From positions 1 to 64,000 of the forward strand of contig NZ_FNPW01000016.1 of assembly GCF_900107395.1 (NCBI RefSeq): a stretch of DNA of 64,000 bases, read 5' to 3'. The notes under the pieces are model-generated. The model was given only the letters and a program-made list of their open reading frames with translations. It had not been told where the DNA came from and did not search any database. The stretch comes from Pseudomonas sp. NFIX28. Its GTDB lineage: Bacteria > Pseudomonadota > Gammaproteobacteria > Pseudomonadales > Pseudomonadaceae. The translations under genes were made by a program, and so were the position numbers. This document shows positions 23,333-31,452 of the stretch, piece by piece. Within the stretch, counting starts at the first letter, position 1; each line of letters opens with the position of its first letter.

Positions 23333-24364
23333 ATGAGCCAGCTGGAATTGACGCGGGGACCGGCCAGCGCCCTGCTACTGGTAGATTTTGGTCGCGAAAA
23401 AGGCCTTGCGCCGGCGCAATTGCTGGCAGGCTCGGGGCTGACGCTGGGCAAGCTGGCCGACCCGTATTTCGAGCTGTCGAGCGCGCAGGAACTGCGCCTG
23501 ATCAATAACCTGCTCGACCTGCTGGGGCATCCGCGCGGGCTGGGTTATGAAGTGGGAGCCCGCTACCATTTCTCGACCTACGGGCTGTTCGGCTATGGCC
23601 TGATCAGCAGCGCCACCGCCGGCGATGCGCTGAAACTGGCCTTGCGTTTCTTGCCCCTGACCTATGCGTTTACCCGGATCGCCTACCATGAGGAGTCCTC
23701 GCTAGGCGTCCTGACGTTTACCGAGCCGGCATTGAACGATGAGTCGATCAGGAACTTCGTGGTCGAGCGCGACATGACCGCCGCAGCGGTGCTGCTCAAG
23801 GAAATAGCTGACCGCGAATTCTCGCTGGCGCGTTTTACCCTGAAGAAAAAACGCCCGGTGAATCGATCGGTTGCCCATGCCGACACGCTGCTGGGTATCC
23901 GCCCCGACTACCTGGCCGGCAGCAACAGCCTGGCCTTCGATCGCGCGCTGCTGAAGCGCCGGTTGCCCCAGGCGAATTCCGTCACCGTCTCGATGTGCGA
24001 GCGCCTGTGCGTGCAACTGGTGGAACGCCGGAGCCCCAAAGCCGGTACCGCCAGCAAGGTCCGCCAGTATCTGGAGATCAATCCGCTGGGCCCGGCGCCC
24101 GACCTGGCGACCATGGCCAGCCTGGTCAACCTCAGCGAGCGCACGTTGAAACGGCGCCTGCAGGAAGAAGGCACGGGCTACCGCCAGTTGCTGGATCAAT
24201 CGCGCAGCGCCGCTGCTCTGGCGTTGCTTGGCGACCCGGCGCTGAAGCTGACGGCCATCGCCGAAAAACTGGGCTACAGCGACCTGTCGAGTTTTTCCCA
24301 GACCTTCAAACGCTGGTACGGCGTATCCCCTCGCACCTACCGCCAGGCATCCAGGCCCGCCTAG
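23333..24364 (+). CDS. AraC-family transcriptional regulator
   Basis: The 343-residue regulator has an N-terminal ligand-sensing domain of the OruR/ArgR-like AraC subgroup (LLAGSGLTLGKLADPYFELS onward). The C-terminal double helix-turn-helix includes NLSERTLKRRLQEEGTGYRQLL and the closing LGYSDLSSFSQTFKRWYGVSPRTYR. It is divergent from the monooxygenase-esterase gene with about 150 bases between, the usual layout for a local activator responding to the substrate. The effector is unknown. The start is the ATG directly after a weak purine stretch (GGTAAAAAGC). Confidence 0.88.
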   Translation: MSQLELTRGPASALLLVDFGREKGLAPAQLLAGSGLTLGKLADPYFELSSAQELRLINNLLDLLGHPRGLGYEVGARYHFSTYGLFGYGLISSATAGDALKLALRFLPLTYAFTRIAYHEESSLGVLTFTEPALNDESIRNFVVERDMTAAAVLLKEIADREFSLARFTLKKKRPVNRSVAHADTLLGIRPDYLAGSNSLAFDRALLKRRLPQANSVTVSMCERLCVQLVERRSPKAGTASKVRQYLEINPLGPAPDLATMASLVNLSERTLKRRLQEEGTGYRQLLDQSRSAAALALLGDPALKLTAIAEKLGYSDLSSFSQTFKRWYGVSPRTYRQASRPA

Positions 24365-24381
24365 GCAGCGCCCCGGCCGGG

Positions 24382-25224
24382 CTAGAGCCGCAGGCTGCCG
24401 TCGATACAGGTCACCGCCGCACCGCCGATCCAGACGTCATCGCCGATCCGATCGACCTGGATGCGCCCTGCCCGCCCCATGCTCAAGCCCTGGCTGACCA
24501 CGTAGGACGCCGGGGCCAGGCCGGCGCCCAGCAGCCATTGGGCGATGCCGGCGTTGAGGCTGCCAGTGGCCGGATCTTCCGGCATGCCGTCGCCGGCGAT
24601 AAAGGCGCGCACTTCGAATTGCGCCGCGTCGCCATCGTGCTCGGGGCTCCAGGGCGCGATCACCCCCACCGCAAGGCCCCTCAGCTGCGAATAGTCGGGT
24701 TGCAGGTCGAGCACCTGGCCGCGCTCGGCCAGCAGCACCGCCAGCCAGCCGGCGCCGTTGTCCACCCATTGCGCGTCGAGAATGGCCCCGGGCGCCAGCC
24801 TCAGGCCCTGGCGCACCTGCTCCAGCAACCCGGCCTCGACCGGGCCGGACTTGAGCAACGGCGGGGCGAGAAACGCCAGGTCCGCGCCGTTGCGGCGAAT
24901 GCGCACCAGGCCGACCGCGCATTCCTGGACGATCTCTTCGCCCTTGGGCACGCCGCCGGCCTCCAGCCAGGCGTGGCAACTGCCGAGGGTCGGATGGCCG
25001 GCGAACGGCAGTTCCTGCAGGGTGGTGAAAATCCGCAGGCGGTAATCGGCCCGCGGGTCGCGGGGTTCGAGGAGGAACGTGGTTTCGCTGAGGTTGGTCC
25101 AGTTGGCGAACGCCGCCATGCGCGCATCGCTCAACTCGTCGGCGCCGAATACCACCGCCACCGGGTTGCCCTTGAGCGGCTCGTTGCTGAAGACATCTAC
25201 TTGCTTGAAATCGAAGCGGCTCAT
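24382..25224 (-). CDS. PhzF-family isomerase-like protein
   Basis: The 280-residue protein has the PhzF/diaminopimelate-epimerase fold: QVDVFSNEPLKGNPVAVVF at the start, NLSETTF with the catalytic Glu at residue 47, and FAGHPTLGSCHAWL. The second-half mirror reads GMPEDPATGSLNAGIAQWL. Members catalyse isomerisations such as the phenazine step, but most are uncharacterised and no phenazine genes are adjacent. AAGGACCCG precedes the ATG giving MSRFDFKQ; longer in-frame starts run into the REPIN upstream. It converges with the AraC gene. Confidence 0.86.
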   Translation of the reverse strand: MSRFDFKQVDVFSNEPLKGNPVAVVFGADELSDARMAAFANWTNLSETTFLLEPRDPRADYRLRIFTTLQELPFAGHPTLGSCHAWLEAGGVPKGEEIVQECAVGLVRIRRNGADLAFLAPPLLKSGPVEAGLLEQVRQGLRLAPGAILDAQWVDNGAGWLAVLLAERGQVLDLQPDYSQLRGLAVGVIAPWSPEHDGDAAQFEVRAFIAGDGMPEDPATGSLNAGIAQWLLGAGLAPASYVVSQGLSMGRAGRIQVDRIGDDVWIGGAAVTCIDGSLRL

Positions 25225-25289
25225 TACGGGTCCTTGTCTGAATGAACACGGCCAGGTCTGGAACCGGCCTGACCTGCAAAAAAGCATAC

Positions 25290-25423
25290 CTGTAGCCGCT
25301 GGCGAAGCCTGCGCTCGACGACGCAGTCGTCGTAGAACCTGACGACGCGGTGTATCTGGCACAACGCATCAGGCCTTTTGCGACGACTGCGTCGTCGATC
25401 GCAGCCTGCGGCAGCGGCTACAG
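25290..25423. repeat. REPIN between the PhzF-like and GST-like genes
   Basis: Left arm ctgtagccgctggcgaagcc faces right arm gcagcctgcggcagcggctac. Inside, gacgacgcagtcgtcg-type inverted repeats extend the potential hairpin. Confidence 0.85.
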
Positions 25424-25432
25424 AGAGGGCAG

Positions 25433-26137
25433 TCAGACCGGCTTGGGGATCTCCAGGCCGCGGATCACCGCCGGGCGTGCGAGGAAACGCTCCAGCACCC
25501 GCTGCACGTTGGCGAAGTCCTTGAAGCCCACCAGGTCGCCGGCTTCGTAGAAGCCGATCAGGTTGCGCACCCAGGGAAAGATGGCGATATCGGCGATGGT
25601 GTAGCGCTCGCCCATGATCCAGTCGCGGCCTTGCAGGCGGCCATCGAGCACGCTCAGCAGGCGGCGGGACTCGGCCACGTAGCGGTCGCGCGGACGCTTG
25701 TCCTCGTAGTCCTTGCCGGCGAATTTATTGAAAAAGCCCAGCTGGCCGAACATCGGGCCGATACCGCCCATCTGGAACATCAGCCATTGAAGGGTCTCAT
25801 AGCGCGCCGCGGACTCCTGGGCCAGCAACTGCCCGCTCTTGTCCGCCAGGTAGATCAGGATCGCCCCCGACTCGAACAGGGCCAGCGGCCGATCGCCCGG
25901 ACCGTGCGGGTCGAGGATCGCCGGGATCTTGTTGTTCGGGTTCAGCGAAAGGAATTCGGGGGACATCTGGTCGTTGCTTTCGAAATTGACGCGGTGCGGC
26001 TCGTAGGGCAGCCCGATCTCTTCGAGCATGATCGAGACCTTGACGCCGTTGGGAGTCGGCAAGGAATACAACTGAATCCAGTCGGCGTACTGCGCGGGCC
26101 ACTTCTGCGTGATGGGAAATGCGGAGAGATCGGTCAT
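25433..26137 (-). CDS. Glutathione S-transferase of the YghU/YfcG (nu) class
   Basis: The 234-residue protein has a thioredoxin-like N-terminal domain with the motif SLPTPNGVKVSIMLEEIG. The Thr-Pro-Asn segment replaces the usual Tyr or Ser and typifies the nu-class disulfide-bond oxidoreductases. It also has NPNNKIPAILD and ALFESGAILIYLAD, which bind glutathione. The helical C-terminal domain ends in IADIAIFPWVRNL. It probably reduces organic disulfides or peroxides with glutathione. The start giving MTDLSAFPIT was chosen; upstream codons show no homology. The gene ends next to a REPIN. Confidence 0.88.
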   Translation of the reverse strand: MTDLSAFPITQKWPAQYADWIQLYSLPTPNGVKVSIMLEEIGLPYEPHRVNFESNDQMSPEFLSLNPNNKIPAILDPHGPGDRPLALFESGAILIYLADKSGQLLAQESAARYETLQWLMFQMGGIGPMFGQLGFFNKFAGKDYEDKRPRDRYVAESRRLLSVLDGRLQGRDWIMGERYTIADIAIFPWVRNLIGFYEAGDLVGFKDFANVQRVLERFLARPAVIRGLEIPKPV

Positions 26138-26461
26138 GACAGGCTTCCAGTGACAATCAGATGAAAGACCGTGGCCCGGGGCCGGGCGGCGGCGCTCGAT
26201 TATAAGCATCGGTCCGCGACGCGCATTCTTAAATTCGAAACATCCGGTGGTTAAGCTTCCCGGCAGCCAGACAGCGGTACGGATAAAGTAACGGGGCCAC
26301 ACTCGCAGTCCACGCCGGATCGAACCAAAAGACATCCCGGGACTCTGAGCTACCTACGGGTAGAACATCCGTTCAATGACAGGGAAAACCACGCGGTGCC
26401 GGGAGCTCGCCGTGGAAAGGTTTGTCAGCCTTAACCGATTGCGCTGAAGTACCTACGATCC
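26138..26461. other. Intergenic region, nothing recognised
   Basis: This is the divergent promoter region between the GST-like and histidine-phosphatase genes. No coding region, REP sequence or clear operator was seen. A GC-rich hairpin is possible around ccacgcgg...ccgtgg near 26390-26416. Confidence 0.45.
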
Positions 26462-27136
26462 ATGAAGAATCTGCTGAATTTCACCCAACGCCTGCAACGC
26501 CGGTCCTATGTGTTCTTTCCGGCGCTGATGCTGACCAGTGCGCTGCTGCTGTCGCTGGAGTCCAGCGAAAGTCGCGCCCAGCCGGTGGACGGCACCCAGA
26601 CCCTGGTCTTCCTGCGCCACGCGGAAAAACCCGCCGGCGGCCTCGGCCAGCTCAACTGCCAGGGCCTGAACCGGGCCATCGACCTGGCGTCCTTGCTGCC
26701 GGAAAAATTCGGCAAGGCCAATTACGTATTCGCCGCCAACCCGACGCGCAATGTCGAGGAAGGCGAACTCGACAATTCCTACAGCTACATCCGTCCGCTG
26801 ATGACCATCAGCCCCAGCGCCATCAAGCTCGGCCTGCCGGTGAACATCGAATTCTCGGCCAACGACACCAGCGAACTGGCCGACGAGCTGCTGCATGACC
26901 GCTACCACAACTCGATCATCTATACCGCCTGGTCCCACGGCTACCTGCCGGAACTGATCAACAAGGTCGCCCGCGAAGCCGTCGGCGAAAAGCGCACCAT
27001 CACCGACGACTGGGCCTCCAACGACTTCGACTCGCTCTACGTGCTGACCCTGACCTGGCAAAACGGCAAGGCCACCCTCGATAGCCGCAGCTACAAGCAA
27101 GGCCTGGATAACGGCGAAGAAAACTGCCCGACCTGA
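26462..27136 (+). CDS. Histidine phosphatase superfamily protein, membrane-anchored or exported
   Basis: The 224-residue protein has a basic N-terminus and one hydrophobic segment (about residues 17-33), then a short linker and the phosphatase domain. The catalytic loop is FLRHAEKP (Arg52, His53), and a second His is in YTAWSHGYLPEL. This is the branch-2-like RHG/RHAE type found in secreted or periplasmic phosphatases. The substrate is unknown. No good Shine-Dalgarno precedes the ATG, so translation may be weak or the start misplaced. It is followed by the five-unit REPIN array. Confidence 0.78.
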   Translation: MKNLLNFTQRLQRRSYVFFPALMLTSALLLSLESSESRAQPVDGTQTLVFLRHAEKPAGGLGQLNCQGLNRAIDLASLLPEKFGKANYVFAANPTRNVEEGELDNSYSYIRPLMTISPSAIKLGLPVNIEFSANDTSELADELLHDRYHNSIIYTAWSHGYLPELINKVAREAVGEKRTITDDWASNDFDSLYVLTLTWQNGKATLDSRSYKQGLDNGEENCPT

Positions 27137-27148
27137 TAGCCGAACACC

Positions 27149-27847
27149 GTAGCCGCTGCCGAGCCCGCGAGGCTGCGATAGACCCGCAGGGCCTCCAGCG
27201 CCCACGAGCGTACCGCTCGATCGCAGCCTGCGGCAGCGGCTACACAACATCGAGCCCGAGCGAAATACCGAGGGTGTCACCGCTCCCTGTAGCCGCTGCC
27301 GAGCCCGCGAGGCTGCGATAGACCCGCAGGGTCTCCAGCGCCCTCAAGCCCCCCGCGAGCGTACCGCTCGATCGCAGCCTGCGGCAGCGGCTACACAGCA
27401 TCGGGCCGATCGAAATATCGAGGGTGTCACCCCTTCCCTGTAGCCGCTGCCGAGCCCGCGAGGCTGCGATAGACCCGCAGGGTCTCCAGCGCCCGCAAGC
27501 CCCCCGCGAGCGTGCCGCCCGATCGCAGCCTGCGGCAGCGGCTACACAGCATCGAGCCCGAGCGGAATATCGAGGGCGTCACCCCTCCCCTGTAGCCGCT
27601 GCCGAGCCCGCGAGGCTGCGATAGACCCGCAGGGTCTCCAGCGCCCGTAAGATCCCCGCGAGCGTACCGCTCGATCGCAGCCTGCGGCAGCGGCTACACA
27701 AGCATCGAGCCCGAGCGAAATATCGAGGTGTCCCCCCTGTAGCCGCTGCCGAGCCCCGCGAGGCTGCGATAGACCCGCAGGGTCTCCAGCGCCCGCAAGA
27801 TCCCCACGAGCGTACCGCTCGATCGCAGCCTGCGGCAGCGGCCACAC
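27149..27847. repeat. Tandem array of five REPIN units
   Basis: Five near-identical units start at 27149, 27289, 27440, 27592 and 27739, with periods of 140 to 152 bases. Each has a left arm gtagccgctgccgagcccg, a short middle containing agacccgcagg, and a right arm gcagcctgcggcagcggctac. Linkers share catcgagcccgagcgaaat. The units differ by small indels and substitutions. Confidence 0.95.
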
Positions 27848-27916
27848 CAAATTCAGCGCCGACCGGGCCACTGCGCTAAAATTCGCGGCCTAACGTCATT
27901 GCCCGGAAGCATTTTC

Positions 27917-28972
27917 ATGTCCAGCCTTGCCCCTGCCAGCCCCGTCCGGGGCTGGTCGTTCTGGTGGAAACCCGCCCTGTTCGTCCTGGTGGCGTGCGTC
28001 GGCCTCTACTTCGTCAAGTGGTCGCCCTACTACGCCAAGGCCTTTATCGCCGCCGACAGCCACAGCATCGGAGCCTCGATCATCAACGATCAGCCCTCCT
28101 CGGCGCTGAACGCCGCCCTGGCCTATGCCCAGGTGTATTTCCTGGCGATCTGGAAGGCCGCGGTGCTGGCGGTGATCCTCGGTTCGTTGCTGCAAGTGCT
28201 GATCCCGCGGGACTGGTTGCTGCGCCTGTTCGGCCGCGCCGGTTTCGGCTCGACCCTGCGCGGCGGCCTGTTTGCCTTGCCGGGCATGATGTGTTCCTGC
28301 TGCGCGGCACCCGTGGCCGCCAGCATGCGTCGACAGAATGTCTCGGTGGGCGCGGCGCTGGCCTTCTGGATCGCCAACCCGGTGCTCAACCCGGCGACCC
28401 TGGTGTTCATGGGCTTCGTCCTCGGCTGGGGCTTTACCGCGCTGCGGTTGGTGGCGGGGATCGTGCTGGTGCTGGGGGTGTCGCTGGTGGCCCAGCGCAT
28501 CGCCCGTCCCGAGCAACTGCCGGAGGCGGCGGTGGAAGCCGTGGTCGAGGCCAGTACGGGCAATGAAGGCGCGTTCTTCAGCCGCTGGGCACGCAGCCTG
28601 TGGCAGCTGTTCTGGAGCACCATTCCGATCTATGTGCTGGCGGTGCTGGTGCTGGGCGCGGCGCGGGTCTGGCTGTTCCCGCATGTCGAGGGCGCGATTG
28701 GCGACAGCCTGCTGTGGCTGGTACCGCTGGCGATCGTCGGCACGCTGTTCGTGATTCCCACCGCCGCGGAAATCCCTATCGTGCAGACCATGATGACCCT
28801 GGGCATGGGCACCGGCCCGGCGGTGGCCCTGCTGATGACCCTGCCGAGCATCAGCCTGCCGTCGCTGCTGATGCTGCGCAAGGATTTCGACGCACGGGTG
28901 CTGATGACCGTTGCCGGGCTGACCATGCTGATCGGCGTGGTGTGCGGGTTGATTGGCGCGGCGCTGCTGTAA
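27917..28972 (+). CDS. Permease of the ArsP/YraQ (PF03773-like) family
   Basis: The 351-residue membrane protein has eight or more hydrophobic segments in two halves. A cysteine-rich motif MCSCCAAPVAASMRR lies in the first half, and PTAAEIPIVQTMM in the second. Family members include ArsP, which exports trivalent organoarsenicals, and metal-ion exporters that use paired cysteines, so efflux of a thiol-reactive metal or metalloid is a reasonable guess. GGAAG lies before the ATG giving MSSLAPAS. It is monocistronic, followed by a perfect 10-bp hairpin at 28983-29006. Confidence 0.8.
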   Translation: MSSLAPASPVRGWSFWWKPALFVLVACVGLYFVKWSPYYAKAFIAADSHSIGASIINDQPSSALNAALAYAQVYFLAIWKAAVLAVILGSLLQVLIPRDWLLRLFGRAGFGSTLRGGLFALPGMMCSCCAAPVAASMRRQNVSVGAALAFWIANPVLNPATLVFMGFVLGWGFTALRLVAGIVLVLGVSLVAQRIARPEQLPEAAVEAVVEASTGNEGAFFSRWARSLWQLFWSTIPIYVLAVLVLGAARVWLFPHVEGAIGDSLLWLVPLAIVGTLFVIPTAAEIPIVQTMMTLGMGTGPAVALLMTLPSISLPSLLMLRKDFDARVLMTVAGLTMLIGVVCGLIGAALL

Positions 28973-28982
28973 CCCAAAGTTC

Positions 28983-29068
28983 GATGGCGTCCGCCCGGAC
29001 GCCATCGCGAGCAAGCTTCGCTCCTACACAGGCTCACGATCTTCTGTAGGAGCGAGGCTTGCCCGCGA
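28983..29068. repeat. Hairpin plus inverted REP pair between convergent genes
   Basis: A perfect 10-bp stem with four-base loop (gatggcgtcc / ggacgccatc) follows the permease gene without a T run. It is followed by an imperfect inverted pair of the tcgcgagcaagcttcgctcc class at 29005-29068. Confidence 0.85.
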
Positions 29069-29090
29069 AAGGCCCTGCTCCATGGCCCAT

Positions 29091-30194
29091 TCAGACCCTG
29101 GACCTGGCCCGCTCGTGCAAATACTCCAGCACCGCCGCCTGCTCGCCGACGAACTCGATGCGCGCGCCCTTGCTTTCGCGCTGGAAGGCATACATCGGGT
29201 CGTAATATTCCTTGAGCAAGCCTTCGATCCAGGCCCGGTGCAGGTCCACGCTGCCGCTGCGGGCCTGCTCGGCCAGGGCGGCTTCCAGCAATTGGTACAG
29301 ACGCTGGTGACGCTCGCCGCCCAGGCGTTTGCGGATGTTGTTCAGGCTTTCCAGCAGGCGCTCGGAAAACCGCGCGAAACCTTCCTCGGCATATGCCGCG
29401 ACGAACTCCGCGCACAGATCGATTACGTAGTCGCGCAGGATCCGCTCGATCCGCCCTTGCAGGCCGTCCTCCAGCCAGACCATCGGAAAACGCTGCATGC
29501 CCTGATACAGCGGCAACGGCAAGGCGCAGCTGCCGATCATGCGGTTCTCGTCTTCCAGCACGAACCTGTCGATGCCGCGCGCGCGCTTTTTCAGCAGGTC
29601 CACCGCCAGGCGGTTCTCGAAATCGATATTCGACGGCTGCCCGCTGGCGTGCTTGCCGAAACTCGAGCCGCGATGGTTGGCATGGCCTTCCAGGTCCAGG
29701 CTGTTGTCCAACTGCTGGAGCACTTCGGTCTTGCCGATGCCGGTCATGCCGCCGAGGAGGACAAAATCACACTCGGCCACCGCGTCATCCAGGGTATCGA
29801 GCAGGAAGGTGCGCATGGCCTTGTAGCCGCCGCCGACCCGCGGGTAATCGATGCCGGCCTCGTCCTTGAGCCACTGCTGGACGATCTGCGAACGCAGGCC
29901 GCCGCGGAAGCAATACAGGTAGCCGTCGGGGTGGGCCCGGGCAAAGTCGGCCCAGGCCTGGATGCGCTCGGCCTTGATCGCCCCGGACACCAGCTGGTGC
30001 CCGAGGACGATCGCCGCCTGCTGGCCCTGCTGCTTGTAGCAGGTGCCGACCCGCTGCCGCTCGTGGTCGGTCATCAGCGGCAGGTTGACCACGCCGGGAA
30101 AGGCGCCCTTGCTGAATTCGATCGGCGCGCGGGTGTCCATCATCGGCCGGTCGTTGAGGAAGATTTCGCGGTAATCGGTGATATCGATGGGCAT
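29091..30194 (-). CDS. mnmH: tRNA 2-selenouridine/geranyl-2-thiouridine synthase
   Basis: The 367-residue enzyme replaces sulfur with selenium at the wobble 2-thiouridine of some tRNAs, using selenophosphate through a geranylated intermediate. It has an N-terminal rhodanese domain with catalytic Cys95 in YLYCFRGGLRS and a P-loop GGMTGIGKT at residues 149-157. Both are needed in this family, also known as SelU or YbbB. Its ATG overlaps the selD stop by one base (TGATG), so it is translated together with the gene that makes its selenium donor. Confidence 0.96.
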   Translation of the reverse strand: MPIDITDYREIFLNDRPMMDTRAPIEFSKGAFPGVVNLPLMTDHERQRVGTCYKQQGQQAAIVLGHQLVSGAIKAERIQAWADFARAHPDGYLYCFRGGLRSQIVQQWLKDEAGIDYPRVGGGYKAMRTFLLDTLDDAVAECDFVLLGGMTGIGKTEVLQQLDNSLDLEGHANHRGSSFGKHASGQPSNIDFENRLAVDLLKKRARGIDRFVLEDENRMIGSCALPLPLYQGMQRFPMVWLEDGLQGRIERILRDYVIDLCAEFVAAYAEEGFARFSERLLESLNNIRKRLGGERHQRLYQLLEAALAEQARSGSVDLHRAWIEGLLKEYYDPMYAFQRESKGARIEFVGEQAAVLEYLHERARSRV

Positions 30195-31228
30195 CAGATC
30201 ACCTCGACCGCGTTGCTCTGTCGTTCCATCAGTTCACCGATCGGCGCCAGTTCCAGGCCCAGTTCGGCGGCCACGGCGAGGAAATTCGCGTTGCCCTCGG
30301 GGGTCACCGCGATCAGCAGCCCGCCGCTGGTCTGCGGGTCGCACAGCACCAGTTTGTGCAGGGCCTGGATGCGCCCGAGCTTGTCGGCATAACTGTCGAA
30401 ATTGCGCTGGGTACCGCCCGGCACGCAGCCCTGGTCGAGGTAATACTCGACCCCTGGCAGGCGCGGCACACGGTCGTAGTGGATGCGCGCGGTCAAGCCG
30501 CTGCCGTCGGCCATTTCCACCAGGTGCCCGAGCAGGCCGAAACCGGTGACGTCGGTCATCGCGGTCACACCCTCGAGCTTGCCGAAGCGGCTGCCGGGCT
30601 TGTTCAACGTGCACATCCAGTCGCGGGCCAGGCCGACGTCGGCGCTGCGCAGCTTGCCTTTCTTCTCGGCGGTGGTCAGCACGCCGATGCCCAGGGGTTT
30701 GGTCAGGTACAGCAGGCAACCGGCGGTGGCGGTGTCGTTGCGCTTCATGTGGCGCTTTTCCACCAGCCCGGTCACGGCCAGGCCGAAGATCGGTTCCGGG
30801 GCGTCGATCGAATGGCCGCCAGCCAGGGGAATGCCGGCCGCGTCGCAAACCGCGCGACCGCCGCGAATCACTTCGCGGGCGATTTCCGGCGCCAGCACGT
30901 TCACCGGCCAGCCGAGGATGGCGATGGCCATCAACGGATCGCCGCCCATGGCGTAGATGTCGCTGATGGCGTTGGTCGCGGCGATGCGCCCGAAATCGAA
31001 CGGATCGTCGACGATCGGCATGAAAAAGTCGGTGGTCGAGACCACGCCGCGCTCTTCGTCGATGGCGTACACCGCCGCGTCATCGCGCGAGGCATTGCCG
31101 ACCCAGAGTTTCGGGTCGAGGTTCTGCGCGCCGCTGCCGGCCAGAATCACCTCCAGGACCTGGGGAGAAATCTTACAACCGCAACCCGCGCCGTGGCTGT
31201 ACTGGGTCAGGCGAATCGGCTCGCTCAT
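30194..31228 (-). CDS. selD: Selenophosphate synthetase
   Basis: The enzyme makes selenophosphate from selenide and ATP. The 344-residue chain has the glycine-rich active-site loop GAGCGCKISP, with Cys16 and Cys18 in place of selenocysteine, and the following Lys19. The AIRS-family blocks DDAAVY, STTDFFMPIVDDPFDFGRI and GGHSIDAPEPIFG are all present. The ATG giving MSEPIRLTQYSH was chosen; a longer frame has no homology. selD-mnmH forms a two-gene operon. Other selenium genes (selA, selB) are not in the window. Confidence 0.96.
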   Translation of the reverse strand: MSEPIRLTQYSHGAGCGCKISPQVLEVILAGSGAQNLDPKLWVGNASRDDAAVYAIDEERGVVSTTDFFMPIVDDPFDFGRIAATNAISDIYAMGGDPLMAIAILGWPVNVLAPEIAREVIRGGRAVCDAAGIPLAGGHSIDAPEPIFGLAVTGLVEKRHMKRNDTATAGCLLYLTKPLGIGVLTTAEKKGKLRSADVGLARDWMCTLNKPGSRFGKLEGVTAMTDVTGFGLLGHLVEMADGSGLTARIHYDRVPRLPGVEYYLDQGCVPGGTQRNFDSYADKLGRIQALHKLVLCDPQTSGGLLIAVTPEGNANFLAVAAELGLELAPIGELMERQSNAVEVI

Positions 31229-31405
31229 GGGGCACCTCTGGAAGTCGTGGACCGGCGATTCTAACAGAGCCCCGGCCTCTGGGAGTGTCCTGGGCCATCG
31301 ACCCGTCGCGGGCGGCCGAGCCCTGCAGCGCGCTTTTTTACGCCAGACGTTGCGCAGGCAGTTGCATGCCGCTGCTCCAGCCGGCCCCGCCTGCAGCATC
31401 GCGGC

Positions 31406-31432
31406 AAAAAAAAACCGCCCTTTCGGGCGGTT
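31406..31432 (-). terminator. Rho-independent terminator of the autotransporter gene
   Basis: On the minus strand an 8-bp stem (aaccgccc / gggcggtt) with a four-base loop is followed by a T run. It lies 21 bases past the autotransporter stop. Confidence 0.88.
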
Positions 31433-31452
31433 ACAGGAAACCACGGGGGTGA

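Noticed and set aside
26453..27280. Minus-strand frame opposite the histidine phosphatase
   Set aside because: It runs into the REP array and has no recognisable domain; the plus strand has RHAEK and an export signal.
27149..27847. CRISPR-like spacing of repeats
   Set aside because: Units are 140-152 bases with internal inverted arms of the REP type, linkers are also repeated, and there are no cas genes.
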